From Cutibacterium porci (GTDB lineage Bacteria > Actinomycetota > Actinomycetes > Propionibacteriales > Propionibacteriaceae), in NCBI RefSeq assembly GCF_009696315.1, contig NZ_VUMG01000004.1:124001-188000 (forward strand): a stretch of 64,000 bases of DNA. The letters run 5' to 3'. Position numbers and translations under genes: made by a program. Shown here piece after piece: positions 8,139 through 16,658 of the stretch (within the stretch, counting starts at the first letter, position 1; each line of letters begins with the position of its first letter). Below the pieces are notes generated by a model. That model did not search any database. It saw only the letters and a list, made by a program, of their open reading frames with translations, and had not been told where the DNA came from.

Positions 8139-8876
8139 GTGCTCGAGATTTGCTGCCGTCTCACCTGCCTCCTAAACGACCTGTGTGCCAGTCGCACCAC
8201 TGCTCCCCATGCCGAGGCGGAGTTACTCACGATGGCAGCGGCTCACCACGTCCGTGACCCCGACGAGGTACTCGGTCTATCTGAGCATGATCCTTTGTCG
8301 TCTGTCCCGATCCGGATGGCGCTAGCCCGAATCTCCCACAACCCGCATGAGGCGCCCGTACTGTGGGGCCTATTGCTGCCTGTCCCTGGACACCTTGCCG
8401 GTCTGCGCGGTCCAGCCCAGGTTAACCGTGCTGCTCTCGACGCCGGTGCCGTCATCGTCTGTCATCAAGGCTCTGCCGCCATACCTGCCGGCACCGCGTG
8501 GATTCCCCATCCAGTGGGATCAGCGATGCAGTGGACCGTCGTTCGTGGAGCTGCCCCGTTACCGCCTCCGACGCCTGCCGACGTTACTCCGCTCCTGAGG
8601 TCAGCTATCTCCACAACGGCTGCCCAGCTCGCTGACCCGGGTATGGTCTCCGGGGATCGTCCTGACATCGTGGTGCCGCACCTCACCGGTCACCGTCCAG
8701 CCGATCAGCGTCTCCTCGACTCGGCATGGACTGTCATGGTGGCCTGCGATACCGGGCGACAGCCAACCATGATTACCGCTCACGGGGCACAGAAAAGGGA
8801 AACGGCGTTACGCACATTGCGCAACGCCGCGTCCCACGCCATTACCGCAGCGACCTCATGGCCGCTTGTCTCATAA
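8139..8876 (+). CDS. Conserved actinobacterial protein, possible Rv1486c counterpart
   Basis: 245 residues, soluble, no recognised catalytic motif; an Ala/Pro-rich mixed alpha/beta protein with a conserved-looking core (HEAPVLWGLLLPVPGHLAGLRGP, then AGAVIVCHQGS). It lies between the fabG-inhA pair and the NfeD/SPFH pair on the opposite strand. As I remember, that is the position and relative orientation of Rv1486c in M. tuberculosis; this is the main basis for the call. The GTG at 8139 is used. An ATG at 8232 with GGAG nine bases upstream is a reasonable shorter start. Its 3' end is 9 bases from the convergent inhA stop. Confidence 0.6.
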   Translation: MLEICCRLTCLLNDLCASRTTAPHAEAELLTMAAAHHVRDPDEVLGLSEHDPLSSVPIRMALARISHNPHEAPVLWGLLLPVPGHLAGLRGPAQVNRAALDAGAVIVCHQGSAAIPAGTAWIPHPVGSAMQWTVVRGAAPLPPPTPADVTPLLRSAISTTAAQLADPGMVSGDRPDIVVPHLTGHRPADQRLLDSAWTVMVACDTGRQPTMITAHGAQKRETALRTLRNAASHAITAATSWPLVS

Positions 8877-8885
8877 CCCGGGTGG

Positions 8886-9659
8886 TCAGGCCCCCGTCGA
8901 GCCCATGCCGCCGTCAACGTGGATCATTTCACCGGTGGTGGCAGGGAACCAGTCAGACAAGAGAGCGACGATTCCCTTCGCCGCTGGTGTGGTGTCCTTG
9001 GTATCCCAGCCAAGCGGAGCACGCTCGCCCCACAAATCGTTAAAAGCATCAGCACCGGGAATGGCCGTCTTTGCCATAGTGTCCAGCGGTCCAGCAGCCA
9101 CGAGGTTACAGCGCACGCCCTTGGGCCCCAAGTAGCGAGCCAGATAACGGTTGGCTGATTCTAATCCCGCCTTGGCCACTCCCATCCAGTCGTAGAACGG
9201 CCACGAGACAGTCGCGTCAAAGGTCAAACCGACAACCGCAGCACGCTCGGCAAGCAAGCCGTCTAAGGCAGTAATCAACGACACATAGGAGTACGTGGAG
9301 GTATGGACAGCGACCGAGACATCGTCCCATTGTGTCTCAAGGAACTTGCCGCCCAAGGCCGTCTTGGGGTTAGCAAACGCGATGGCATGGACGACTCCGT
9401 CAAGCTTTTCGACACCGAGGTCGCGCAACTGCTGAGGCAATGCGGCGAGTTGGTCAGCGTCAGTGACATCGAGTTCGAGCACTTCTGGCACAGGATCGAG
9501 CTTACGAACAGCTCGACGGGTGACGCCGACTGCGCGCGGCAGGTTCGAAACAATGACGCGGGCGCCCTCATCCTGAGCGATCTGGGCCGTCTTAAAAGCG
9601 ATTGAGGTATGCATCGTCACACCTGTGACGAGGACTGTACGTCCTTCAAGAAGTCCCAC
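8886..9659 (-). CDS. fabI: NADH-dependent enoyl-ACP reductase (InhA/FabI type)
   Basis: Last reductive step of type II fatty-acid elongation in the cytosol. 257 residues of the short-chain dehydrogenase fold. The segment YDWMGVAK (Tyr156, Lys163) with Phe147 upstream matches the InhA active-site spacing and sequence (YNWMTVAK in InhA) better than E. coli FabI. The C-terminal GEMIHVDGGMGSTGA is family-typical. It lies 55 bases downstream of fabG on the same strand, giving the fabG-inhA order known from mycobacteria. The organism need not make mycolic acids; an InhA-like enzyme can serve ordinary fatty-acid synthesis. Confidence 0.92.
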   Translation of the reverse strand: MGLLEGRTVLVTGVTMHTSIAFKTAQIAQDEGARVIVSNLPRAVGVTRRAVRKLDPVPEVLELDVTDADQLAALPQQLRDLGVEKLDGVVHAIAFANPKTALGGKFLETQWDDVSVAVHTSTYSYVSLITALDGLLAERAAVVGLTFDATVSWPFYDWMGVAKAGLESANRYLARYLGPKGVRCNLVAAGPLDTMAKTAIPGADAFNDLWGERAPLGWDTKDTTPAAKGIVALLSDWFPATTGEMIHVDGGMGSTGA

Positions 9660-9714
9660 GGTGATGTCCTTCCGGTCGATGTGGGTGGGTGTAAGAGAAT
9701 GGGTGTAAGAGGGG

Positions 9715-10434
9715 TCAGTGACCCATTCCGAGTCCGCCGTCGACGGGGATCACAGCCCCAGAGACGTAACCAGCGGAGTCAGAAACGAGGAAGCGGACGG
9801 TCGCAACGACGTCGTCGACCGATCCCAACCGCTTGGCAGGAATGCGCTCAAGATAACCCTCGACAACTTTCTGCGGCAATGCGTCGGTCATATCTGTAGA
9901 TATGAAACCGGGAGCGACAAGGTTGCACGTAATGCCACGGGACCCTAGTTCGCGCGTGATAGAGCGAGCCATGCCAAGCATCCCTGCCTTCGACGCTGCA
10001 TAGTTGACCTGCCCAGGAGAACCCAGCAGACCGACGACCGACGAGGTTAAGACGATGCGACCAAAACGAGCCCGCGTCATTGCCCTGGCAGCTCGACGAA
10101 TGACGCGGTAAGCGCCGGTGAGATTCGTGTCGAGGACCTCAGTAAAATCCTCTTCCTTCATACGGGCTAGAAGCCCGTCCCGAGTAATACCAGCATTAGC
10201 AACCAGCACCTCGACCGGGCCAAGCTCCTGCTCAACCTGGCAGAACGCGGCATCAACGGAGTCGGCATCGGTGACGTCGCAGGACACCGGCAGCACCCCA
10301 TCGGGTGCGGTGCCCGAGCGACTCGTTGCAGCCACACGGTATCCATGTGCGTGCAGATCTGCGGCGATCGCGGCACCGATACCGCGCGATCCGCCGGTGA
10401 CGAGGGCGACGCGCCCTGGGGTGTCTGGACTCAT
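9715..10434 (-). CDS. fabG: 3-oxoacyl-ACP reductase FabG
   Basis: NADPH-dependent beta-ketoacyl-ACP reductase, 239 residues. Rossmann motif TGGSRGIG (13-20), NAG motif at 80-82, and catalytic Asn104, Ser132, Tyr145 and Lys149 (VNYAASK). The C-terminal PVDGGLGMGH is typical of FabG. It is the first gene of the leftward fabG-fabI unit. The 79-bp region to the divergent DUF3099 gene contains TATAAT at 10434-10439 on the plus strand, but no convincing -35 element. Confidence 0.92.
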   Translation of the reverse strand: MSPDTPGRVALVTGGSRGIGAAIAADLHAHGYRVAATSRSGTAPDGVLPVSCDVTDADSVDAAFCQVEQELGPVEVLVANAGITRDGLLARMKEEDFTEVLDTNLTGAYRVIRRAARAMTRARFGRIVLTSSVVGLLGSPGQVNYAASKAGMLGMARSITRELGSRGITCNLVAPGFISTDMTDALPQKVVEGYLERIPAKRLGSVDDVVATVRFLVSDSAGYVSGAVIPVDGGLGMGH

Positions 10435-10513
10435 ATAATGAACCTATCGCACATCACCACCAGGAATCGGGGAAGGTTAGGCCTCATTGACGCGACGGAC
10501 CTAGGCTAGTCCG

Positions 10514-10852
10514 GTGAGCGACGCAGCACGGGTTCGGCAGAGTCGGAGGCATCATGACGCCCGGCATTCGATCACGTCTGCCAAGAGATCAGCAAGCGAA
10601 GATTTGGAGATGCGCCAACGGCGCTACCTTTGGTCGATGCTCGTGCGGACGGTGTGCTTCATCGGGCTCGTCATCACCCCAAGCCCGTGGCGGTGGAGTT
10701 TTCTAGTGGGTGCCGCCGTCATTCCCGCCATCGCCGTCGTGCTCGGCAATGCCGCCGACCGTCGCACTACTGACACCCTGCCGTCCCGTGATGAGTCCCA
10801 CAGCGCAATAGGCCCCGCTATGACGATTCATGGTGACGTCGACGAAGACTGA
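10514..10852 (+). CDS. DUF3099 small membrane protein
   Basis: 112 residues from a GTG. The core [33 protein letters not shown] is the DUF3099 signature found across actinobacteria; two hydrophobic helices follow (about 44-60 and 67-82), then an acidic tail. Function unknown. Here it is followed by SURF1 after 42 bases on the same strand. Confidence 0.8.
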   Translation: MSDAARVRQSRRHHDARHSITSAKRSASEDLEMRQRRYLWSMLVRTVCFIGLVITPSPWRWSFLVGAAVIPAIAVVLGNAADRRTTDTLPSRDESHSAIGPAMTIHGDVDED

Positions 10853-10894
10853 TCCCGCACAGGACAACTGCTAGGCCGAGAATGGGGCACCACC

Positions 10895-11743
10895 GTGAGC
10901 CGACCAACTAGGCTCGGCAGGGTGAAGAAGCTGTGGGTGAGATGGGTGACGATGACCCTCCTCGTCATCGTGCTAGGTCTGGTCATGATCCGGCTTGGCC
11001 AGTGGCAGCTGCACCGGTTATCAGGTCGTCGCGAAGCCAACGACATCATCCGCACTAACCACGCCAAACCGCCGGTCGAGTGGTCGACTCTCATGGGCGA
11101 CCGTCACGCGACCGCGACATACCAGTGGCGACCGGTCACCATTACGGGCACGTTTGATACCGCCCACGAACTCCAAGTGCGTTACCGCAGCAATGGCGAC
11201 GACGACGGGTCGGAAGTCGTCACCCCTATCGTCACGAAGGACGGCCACCACGTCCTCGTTGACCGTGGTTTCCTCAAACGCTCCTCACAGCAGGGCGACA
11301 TGCAAGCCTTGCCTCCTGCCCCCGCTGGAACCGTGACGGTGACTGGCTTTGTCAGAGGCAACGAGAATGGAAAACCTACCGCTACCGATCCCGTCGCGGG
11401 AAAGGTCCGCCTTATTAACTCTGACGCTATTGGTAGGGCACACAAGATTGACTACGCCAGCGGATATATCTCAGCAACGTCGATGACACCAGCGCAACAT
11501 GGCTTGGTCCCCAAAGACCTTCCGCACCTCGATGATGGCCCCCACCTGTCCTACGCCATCCAATGGTTTTGTTTCACCGCCATCGCGGTCGTTGGGTTAT
11601 TCGTCCTCATTCGTGGAGATGTTAAAGATCGACGCAAACGCCGAGCCAAGCGCGGTATTGCACAGCAGTCTGCCTCAAATCATGCGGCCAGACCCGACGT
11701 GCCATCTGGCGATGGCCCTAAGACACCAGAGGATCATGCATGA
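10895..11743 (+). CDS. SURF1-family cytochrome oxidase assembly protein
   Basis: 282 residues from a GTG. Two transmembrane helices flank an extracytoplasmic domain: TM1 about 13-33 ending in the family signature RLGQWQLHRL, and TM2 about 230-250. Inner SURF1 motifs include VTITGTFD and LVDRGFLKR. The family assists heme insertion into cytochrome c oxidase, in line with ctaA and ctaB elsewhere in the window. The basic C-terminal tail ends with a 4-base overlap into the next gene. Confidence 0.85.
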   Translation: MSRPTRLGRVKKLWVRWVTMTLLVIVLGLVMIRLGQWQLHRLSGRREANDIIRTNHAKPPVEWSTLMGDRHATATYQWRPVTITGTFDTAHELQVRYRSNGDDDGSEVVTPIVTKDGHHVLVDRGFLKRSSQQGDMQALPPAPAGTVTVTGFVRGNENGKPTATDPVAGKVRLINSDAIGRAHKIDYASGYISATSMTPAQHGLVPKDLPHLDDGPHLSYAIQWFCFTAIAVVGLFVLIRGDVKDRRKRRAKRGIAQQSASNHAARPDVPSGDGPKTPEDHA

Positions 11744-12561
11744 CATCGGCGCTATCCATGGTGCTGCCGTGGCTCATCTGCCCCACCTGCCAGCGGCGCG
11801 ACCGCGAAAGCCCTCTCACCCTTGACGGCAGGTCCCTTCAGTGCCCGGAACACCACTGTCTTGACATCGCGAAGCAGGGCTACGTCACCATGACTAGTGC
11901 CGCGCCTGGGGCCAACGCTGATACCGCTGAGATGCTCACCGCCCGCCAGAATGTGTTAGACGCCGGGCTATTTTGTGACCTCGACGCCCTCTTAGCTGAG
12001 ATTTTCACTAACCGTCACCGCATCGTGGAAGTCGGTGCCGGGACAGGTCACCACCTAGCCAAGGTTCTCTACGCTCATCGTGGATCACAGGGTCTGGCAT
12101 CTGACGTTTCGAAGGCGGCAATCCGGCGAGCAGCACGAGCTCATCCTCGGATGGCCGCCGTGGTTGCCGATACCTGGGCTGGGCTGCCTATCCGCACCAG
12201 TTATGTGGATGCAGTGTTGTGTGTCTTTGCACCTCGCAACCGCGACGAATTCGCGCGCATCATAAGACCCGACGGGATCCTTGTCGTCGTCACCCCACTA
12301 CCTGATCATTTACATCAGCTACGTGAGCGCACCGGAATGATCGGCATTCAGCCCCATAAGCACGATGAGCTTGTCGCTTCATTGACGTCACGGTTCAGTG
12401 TTGTCAGCCACGAGGAAGTGCGAGCCACTATTTCTCTCGGTGCAGCGACGGCTTCTGACGCCGTGGCAATGGGACCAAGCGCCCATCACGTCAGCTCGAC
12501 CCGCGTCGAGGCTATGCCTGTCACATCAGCAGTCGAGGTGACGGTTCTTTCACCCCGCTGA
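11740..12561 (+). CDS. RlmA-type 23S rRNA guanine N1-methyltransferase-like protein
   Basis: 273 residues. An N-terminal zinc site (Cys14, Cys17, Cys35, His39 or Cys40 in ICPTC and CPEHHC) followed by FDIA-like LDIAKQGYV and a class I SAM domain (motif I VEVGAGTGHHL, about 92-102) gives the RlmA/TlrB layout, enzymes that methylate G745 or G748 of 23S rRNA. Which position is modified here is not visible; TlrB-type enzymes give tylosin resistance. The ATG overlaps the SURF1 stop by ATGA, indicating translational coupling. Confidence 0.78.
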   Translation: MTSALSMVLPWLICPTCQRRDRESPLTLDGRSLQCPEHHCLDIAKQGYVTMTSAAPGANADTAEMLTARQNVLDAGLFCDLDALLAEIFTNRHRIVEVGAGTGHHLAKVLYAHRGSQGLASDVSKAAIRRAARAHPRMAAVVADTWAGLPIRTSYVDAVLCVFAPRNRDEFARIIRPDGILVVVTPLPDHLHQLRERTGMIGIQPHKHDELVASLTSRFSVVSHEEVRATISLGAATASDAVAMGPSAHHVSSTRVEAMPVTSAVEVTVLSPR

Positions 12562-12588
12562 GCAGGTCCTACCTCGGACAACCAGCCC

Positions 12589-13158
12589 TTAGAATTGAGG
12601 GTTATCTGCGCCGTGCTCGGCTTTATCAAGCTGACGGCGTGCTTTACGCACTTTGCGCTCAGCCTTTTCAGCCTTCGCGCGACGTTTGTTGAGCGTCGCC
12701 TTGGCTTTCTTGCGACGAGATTTCCCTGCCCCTGTGCGTCTCAGCTTGCGCAATGCCTTCTCCGCCTTGCGTGCCTTACGATCGGCTTTCTCGGCTCGAA
12801 CAACTGCGGCCTCAACCGCCAATTTCAAGGCATCAACGTCGGAGGGTTCGGGGGATGAGGACGGACCATCACCCTCATCGAGATCAACTGGGTCTTTTTG
12901 ACGGGCCTCCTGGGATGCAGCAGGCGTCTCAACCATGTCGCGCTCAGCCTTCGTTTCTGGGGACGCCGGGTCAGCACCGCCGCGAGGACGAAACTCGACG
13001 CCGACTTCCTGCAGCAGCTTTTGCACCAGGCCGTAAGATCGTCCCGACTCGCGCGCCAGAGACCGGATGGACGCACCATCGTTGTAGCGACTTGCCAATT
13101 CCTCGGCCATCGCTCGTCTGGCCTCACCGACCAGTCTGGGCGCGCGCACGACCATCAC
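12589..13158 (-). CDS. HTH protein with long basic coiled-coil tail
   Basis: 189 residues. Residues about 14-62 form a helix-turn-helix of the kind seen in small actinobacterial proteins (ELASRYNDGASIRSLARESGRSYGLVQKLLQEVGVEFRPRGG). An acidic linker follows (about 65-110), then a very Lys/Arg/Ala-rich predicted coiled coil to the C-terminus (KAEKAERKVRKARRQL). The HTH suggests DNA binding; the tail resembles nucleoid-associated proteins, but the role is unknown. It lies 65 bases downstream of the ABC-F gene. Confidence 0.65.
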   Translation of the reverse strand: MMVVRAPRLVGEARRAMAEELASRYNDGASIRSLARESGRSYGLVQKLLQEVGVEFRPRGGADPASPETKAERDMVETPAASQEARQKDPVDLDEGDGPSSSPEPSDVDALKLAVEAAVVRAEKADRKARKAEKALRKLRRTGAGKSRRKKAKATLNKRRAKAEKAERKVRKARRQLDKAEHGADNPQF

Positions 13159-13223
13159 CCCTCCTCGACGCCGTTCTTCGCGTCCTCATGCTACGGCATG
13201 GCGAGGCTCGGTGCGTCGCGTTA

Positions 13224-14822
13224 TCACGCCAAACTAATCAGTTCGGCGTAGTCAGCACTCCACATGTCCTCGGTGCCATCGGGTAGGACGAGCACACGAT
13301 CGGGGTTCAGAGCGTGTACCGCTCCCTCATCGTGGGTAACGAGGACAATAGCTCCGCCGAAGTTTCCAATCGCGTCGAGGACCTGTGCTCGGCTAGCCGG
13401 ATCGAGGTTATTCGTTGGCTCGTCAAGGAGCAGAACATTAGCCGAGGAAACGACGAGAGTCGCCAACGCCAGACGGGTTTTTTCGCCACCTGAAAGCACA
13501 CCGGCAGGTTTATGCACGTCGTCACCGGTAAAAAGGAAAGACCCGAGTATCTTGCGCATCTCGGTCTCGTTAAGGTCAACCGCAGAACTGGCCATATTTT
13601 CCAGCACTGTGCGGTCCATGTCGAGCAGATCGTGCTCCTGGGCGAAATATCCAAGCTTGAGGCCATGCCCGGCAATGACCTCTCCGGTGTCGGGGGTTTC
13701 CTTGCCTGCCAAAATACGTAGCAGGGTCGTCTTTCCAGCACCGTTAAGTCCCAGGACAACGACCTGGGAGCCACGGTCGATATTGAGGTCAACCCCGGTG
13801 AACACTTCCAGTGACCCGTACGTCTTGGTGAGGTTTCGTGCGGTAAGTGGGGTTTTGCCGCACGGGGCCGGATCAGGGAATCGGATGGCGGCTACCTTGT
13901 CGACGGCCCTCTCCCCCTCGACTCCTGCAAGAAGTTTCTCGGCACGTCGAGCCATTTGCTGTGCCGCGACGGCCTTGGTCGCCTTCGCATGCAATTTGTC
14001 GGCCTGGGCTTGCAGAGCAGCTGCCTTACGCTCAGCGTTAATTCTTTCCTTGTGGCGACGCTTCTCGTCAGCAGCTCGCTGCGTGAGATAAAGCTTCCAA
14101 CCCATGGAATAGATGTCGAGAGTGGCACGATTAGCGTCAAGGTGAAAAACCTTATTAACGGTGGCCTCGACGAGCTCGGTGTCGTGGGAAATCATGAGGA
14201 TTCCACCCGAGTAGGACTGTAGGAAGTTGCGTAGCCACACAATGGAGTCTGCATCCAGGTGGTTAGTGGGCTCGTCAAGGAGCAGGGTGTCAGCTCCAGA
14301 AAAGAGGATGCGCGCCAGCTCGACGCGACGGCGCTGACCGCCCGAAAGGTTCTTTAAGGGTTGCGAAAGAACGCGATCGTCAAGCCCCAGGTTCGACGCG
14401 ATGCGGGCTGCCTCGGCAGAGGCGCCATAGCCACCGGCCGCAATGAGGCGGTCCTCAGCCTTCGCGTATTTGTCCATCGCGACAGCGCGGTCTTCCTCAG
14501 AACCGTTCGCCATCTGGTCTTCCAATGCGCGCATCCGCTCTAGCATGTGATCTAGGCCGCGCGCTGACAAAACCCGTGCCCTCGCGATCGTCTCCATATC
14601 AGGATCGCGAGGATCCTGCGGCAAATAGCCGAGCTCGCCGGTGCGACGCACTGAACCCGCTGCGGGGAGAGCCTCACCAGCCAGAATACGCGTCAGAGTC
14701 GTTTTACCGGCACCGTTACGGCCCACCAAACCGATCTTGTCCCCGGTAGCTACCTGAAAACTCACCGGGTTGAGCAGGAGCCGGGCTCCGACTCGCACCT
14801 CCACATCCTTGACCTGCAGCAC
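13224..14822 (-). CDS. ABC-F family ribosome-associated ATPase
   Basis: 532 residues with two nucleotide-binding domains and no membrane segment. Domain 1 has GRNGAGKTT, LSGGQRRRVELAR and DEPTNHLD; a charged Ala/Lys linker (P-site tip region) follows; domain 2 has GLNGAGKTT, LSGGEKTRLALA and DEPTNNLD. ABC-F proteins act on the ribosome as translation factors or target protectors; with an ordinary chromosomal context a housekeeping role is more likely than resistance. I prefer the GTG at 14822, preceded by GGGGGAAG at good spacing, over a TTG at 14858 with a poor site. It probably shares a transcript with the acetyltransferase gene upstream. Confidence 0.88.
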   Translation of the reverse strand: MLQVKDVEVRVGARLLLNPVSFQVATGDKIGLVGRNGAGKTTLTRILAGEALPAAGSVRRTGELGYLPQDPRDPDMETIARARVLSARGLDHMLERMRALEDQMANGSEEDRAVAMDKYAKAEDRLIAAGGYGASAEAARIASNLGLDDRVLSQPLKNLSGGQRRRVELARILFSGADTLLLDEPTNHLDADSIVWLRNFLQSYSGGILMISHDTELVEATVNKVFHLDANRATLDIYSMGWKLYLTQRAADEKRRHKERINAERKAAALQAQADKLHAKATKAVAAQQMARRAEKLLAGVEGERAVDKVAAIRFPDPAPCGKTPLTARNLTKTYGSLEVFTGVDLNIDRGSQVVVLGLNGAGKTTLLRILAGKETPDTGEVIAGHGLKLGYFAQEHDLLDMDRTVLENMASSAVDLNETEMRKILGSFLFTGDDVHKPAGVLSGGEKTRLALATLVVSSANVLLLDEPTNNLDPASRAQVLDAIGNFGGAIVLVTHDEGAVHALNPDRVLVLPDGTEDMWSADYAELISLA

Positions 14823-14871
14823 CGGGCCATCTTCCCCCGTTCCGGCCGCCAGGGACAAATAACCACCAGTT

Positions 14872-15381
14872 TCACGACTCTGAGCGACGCAACATCATCG
14901 GGACGTGGTCGATTCCGGCCTCCTCGAAATGCGGGCCGATGACGACAAATCCGAAATCGCGGTACCAGTTCTCTAAATACGACTGGGCGTGCAGAGTAAT
15001 GTCTCGGCCGTCGGCATGAGCAATCTCAAGGGCGAGGTTCACCATCCGGCGGCCAATGTGTAGACCTCGATAAGCAGTATCGACGGCCACCCGGCCGATG
15101 ACGATGCTCTCTGCGTTGGAGAGAATGCGGAGAGTGCCGACGCAGCGGCCATCTACTGACGCCCACACCAGAATCGTGGTGGGTTCAAGTTCGCGGCCAT
15201 CGAGGTCCGGCTCAGTGCACTGCTGCTCCTCATTGAACACGACACTGCGCAACCATAAACACGCGTAGAGCGTGGTCGCGTCCATGTCGATGGTGTGCGC
15301 GTAATGAAGGTCAACATCGCCGTGCTGAAGGTCTGCACCACTCGTGTCGCCACCATTTCGCCGCGTCGAAGAAGACATCAT
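14872..15381 (-). CDS. GNAT-family N-acetyltransferase, ElaA-like
   Basis: 169 residues. The ElaA-like features are LYACLWLRSVVFNEEQQCTEPDLDGRELEPTT, the acetyl-CoA loop IGRVAVDTAYRGLHIGRRM and the ending LENWYRDFGFVVIGPHFEEAGIDHVPM. It transfers acetyl groups to an unknown amine substrate. Two consecutive ATGs (15381 and 15378) make the exact start ambiguous. Only 18 bases separate it from the divergent small membrane protein. Confidence 0.8.
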   Translation of the reverse strand: MMSSSTRRNGGDTSGADLQHGDVDLHYAHTIDMDATTLYACLWLRSVVFNEEQQCTEPDLDGRELEPTTILVWASVDGRCVGTLRILSNAESIVIGRVAVDTAYRGLHIGRRMVNLALEIAHADGRDITLHAQSYLENWYRDFGFVVIGPHFEEAGIDHVPMMLRRSES

Positions 15382-15399
15382 GGCCTATATCTTGACAGA

Positions 15400-15759
15400 A
15401 TGTCTGACATGAGTACGCCACGGCGAGCAGCACCAGAAGACGACACCGATCTGGCGGATATCACCCGTTCGTGGCGTCGGTACCTTGTCCTTGTCATATG
15501 TGGCGTCATCGTCGCAGTCCTCGGGCTAGGCATTTTCGGGTATCTAGCGTGGTGGTCGCTGTGCGATCAAGCTGCCGGAGTCTGCCAGCGTGGTGAACCC
15601 GTCATGTACTGGTGTTCGGTGGTCGCCCTGGCCATTCTCGGACTCATCATCGGGGTCTTGGCCCAGATCTGGCTAGAGAAGCGCTGGTGGCACATACTCG
15701 CCATCGTCATCCCGGTTGTTTTCATCGCTGCGGGTGTCGTTTTCTGGCTGGCCGTCTAA
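15400..15759 (+). CDS. Small membrane protein of unknown function
   Basis: 119 residues. After an acidic N-terminus (about 1-28) there are three hydrophobic helices, about 30-50, 68-90 and 97-118, with two Cys in the first external loop (LCDQAAGVCQRG) that could form a disulfide. No family recognised. The ATG at 15400 avoids overlap with the divergent acetyltransferase; a second ATG at 15409 is also possible. Confidence 0.6.
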   Translation: MSDMSTPRRAAPEDDTDLADITRSWRRYLVLVICGVIVAVLGLGIFGYLAWWSLCDQAAGVCQRGEPVMYWCSVVALAILGLIIGVLAQIWLEKRWWHILAIVIPVVFIAAGVVFWLAV

Positions 15760-15794
15760 AAAGAGCCCGGGTGATCTTCCTGACCACCCGGGCT
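15756..15794 (-). terminator. Rho-independent terminator of the suf operon
   Basis: Inverted repeat AGCCCGGGTG / CACCCGGGCT (10-bp stem, 11-nt loop, 15764-15794). On the minus strand the stem is followed by CTTTTTAG, a proper T-tract, just past the sufT stop at 15805. It therefore terminates the leftward suf operon and may also serve the convergent small membrane gene. Confidence 0.8.
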
Positions 15795-15804
15795 ATGCGT
15801 CAGT

Positions 15805-16161
15805 TCAGACGTTAAAACCAATCGCCTGAAGCTGCGCCCGACCATCGTCGGTAATGCGTTCTAGACCCCACGGCGGCAACCATACCCAGTTGATCGTCAC
15901 GGACTTCACAATCCCTTCCAACACGGTCTGGGTGTCGTATTCCAGTCGATCAGTCAGCGGGCAGGTGGGGCTCGTCAACGTCATATCAATCGTGACATTG
16001 CCCTCGTCATCGATATTGACTCCGTAGACGAGACCGAGGTCAACGACGTTAACCATGAGTTCAGGGTCGATGACATCCTTCATCGCCTCGATGACGTCAT
16101 CGACGGTAGGCATCGCCGTCAGCGTCACCTCTTGGGCGGGAAGTGCGTTCTCCTCGCTCAT
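15805..16161 (-). CDS. sufT: SufT-like MIP18/DUF59 Fe-S assembly factor
   Basis: 118 residues, DUF59 fold: VDDVIEAMKDVIDPELMVNVVDLGLVYGV, then MTLTSPTCPLTDRL with the conserved Cys, and WLPPWGLERITDDGRAQLQAIGF at the end. SufT/MIP18 proteins help mature Fe-S proteins. The ATG at 16161 overlaps the sufU stop (ATGA) and follows GGAGGAGAGCCG, so longer frames are rejected. Last gene of the suf operon. Confidence 0.88.
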   Translation of the reverse strand: MSEENALPAQEVTLTAMPTVDDVIEAMKDVIDPELMVNVVDLGLVYGVNIDDEGNVTIDMTLTSPTCPLTDRLEYDTQTVLEGIVKSVTINWVWLPPWGLERITDDGRAQLQAIGFNV

Positions 16162-16658
16162 CGGCTCTCCTCCTTCGTCTCTGTGCTGCCAGTTCCTGCG
16201 CCAGAACCAACCTTGGCTGGGGAGCCCTCGGTCGCCTTGAGCAGACTGTCCTCCAAGGCGGACCAGCCGAGCATGGCGCATTTCACCCGGGCCATAAGTT
16301 TGGCGACTCCTTCAAAGGCGATGGCGTCCTCGTAGGTGTCCTCGTCGAGTTCAACAGTCCCGCGCGAGCGCATCATCTCTTGGAACCCTCTGTAGAGGTC
16401 CTGAGCTTCGTCGATGGTTTTGCCAATGACAAGGTCGGTCATGACTGAGGTCGATGCCTGAGAAATTGAGCAACCGACGGCGTCGTAGGACACGTCTGTG
16501 ATGACATCTCCATCTAAGTGCACGCGTAGCAGCAACTCGTCTCCACACGACGGGTTGACTTGACTTACCTCGGCGTCATAATCCTCACGCAGCCCGCTGT
16601 GATGTTTTTCCCGGTAGTGGTCCAGGATGATTTGCTGGTACATCTCTTCGACGTTCAT
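16158..16658 (-). CDS. sufU: SufU Fe-S assembly / sulfur-transfer protein
   Basis: 166 residues of the NifU/IscU-like fold, SufU type. Zinc/sulfur ligands are Cys38 and Asp40 (NPSCGDE), Cys63 (GCSISQAS) and Cys127 (VKCAMLGW). The 18-21 residue insertion before the last Cys that separates SufU from IscU is present. SufU receives persulfide from SufS. The Gly/Ser/Thr-rich C-terminus is disordered. Overlaps sufS and sufT by 4 bases each. Confidence 0.92.
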   Translation of the reverse strand: MNVEEMYQQIILDHYREKHHSGLREDYDAEVSQVNPSCGDELLLRVHLDGDVITDVSYDAVGCSISQASTSVMTDLVIGKTIDEAQDLYRGFQEMMRSRGTVELDEDTYEDAIAFEGVAKLMARVKCAMLGWSALEDSLLKATEGSPAKVGSGAGTGSTETKEESR

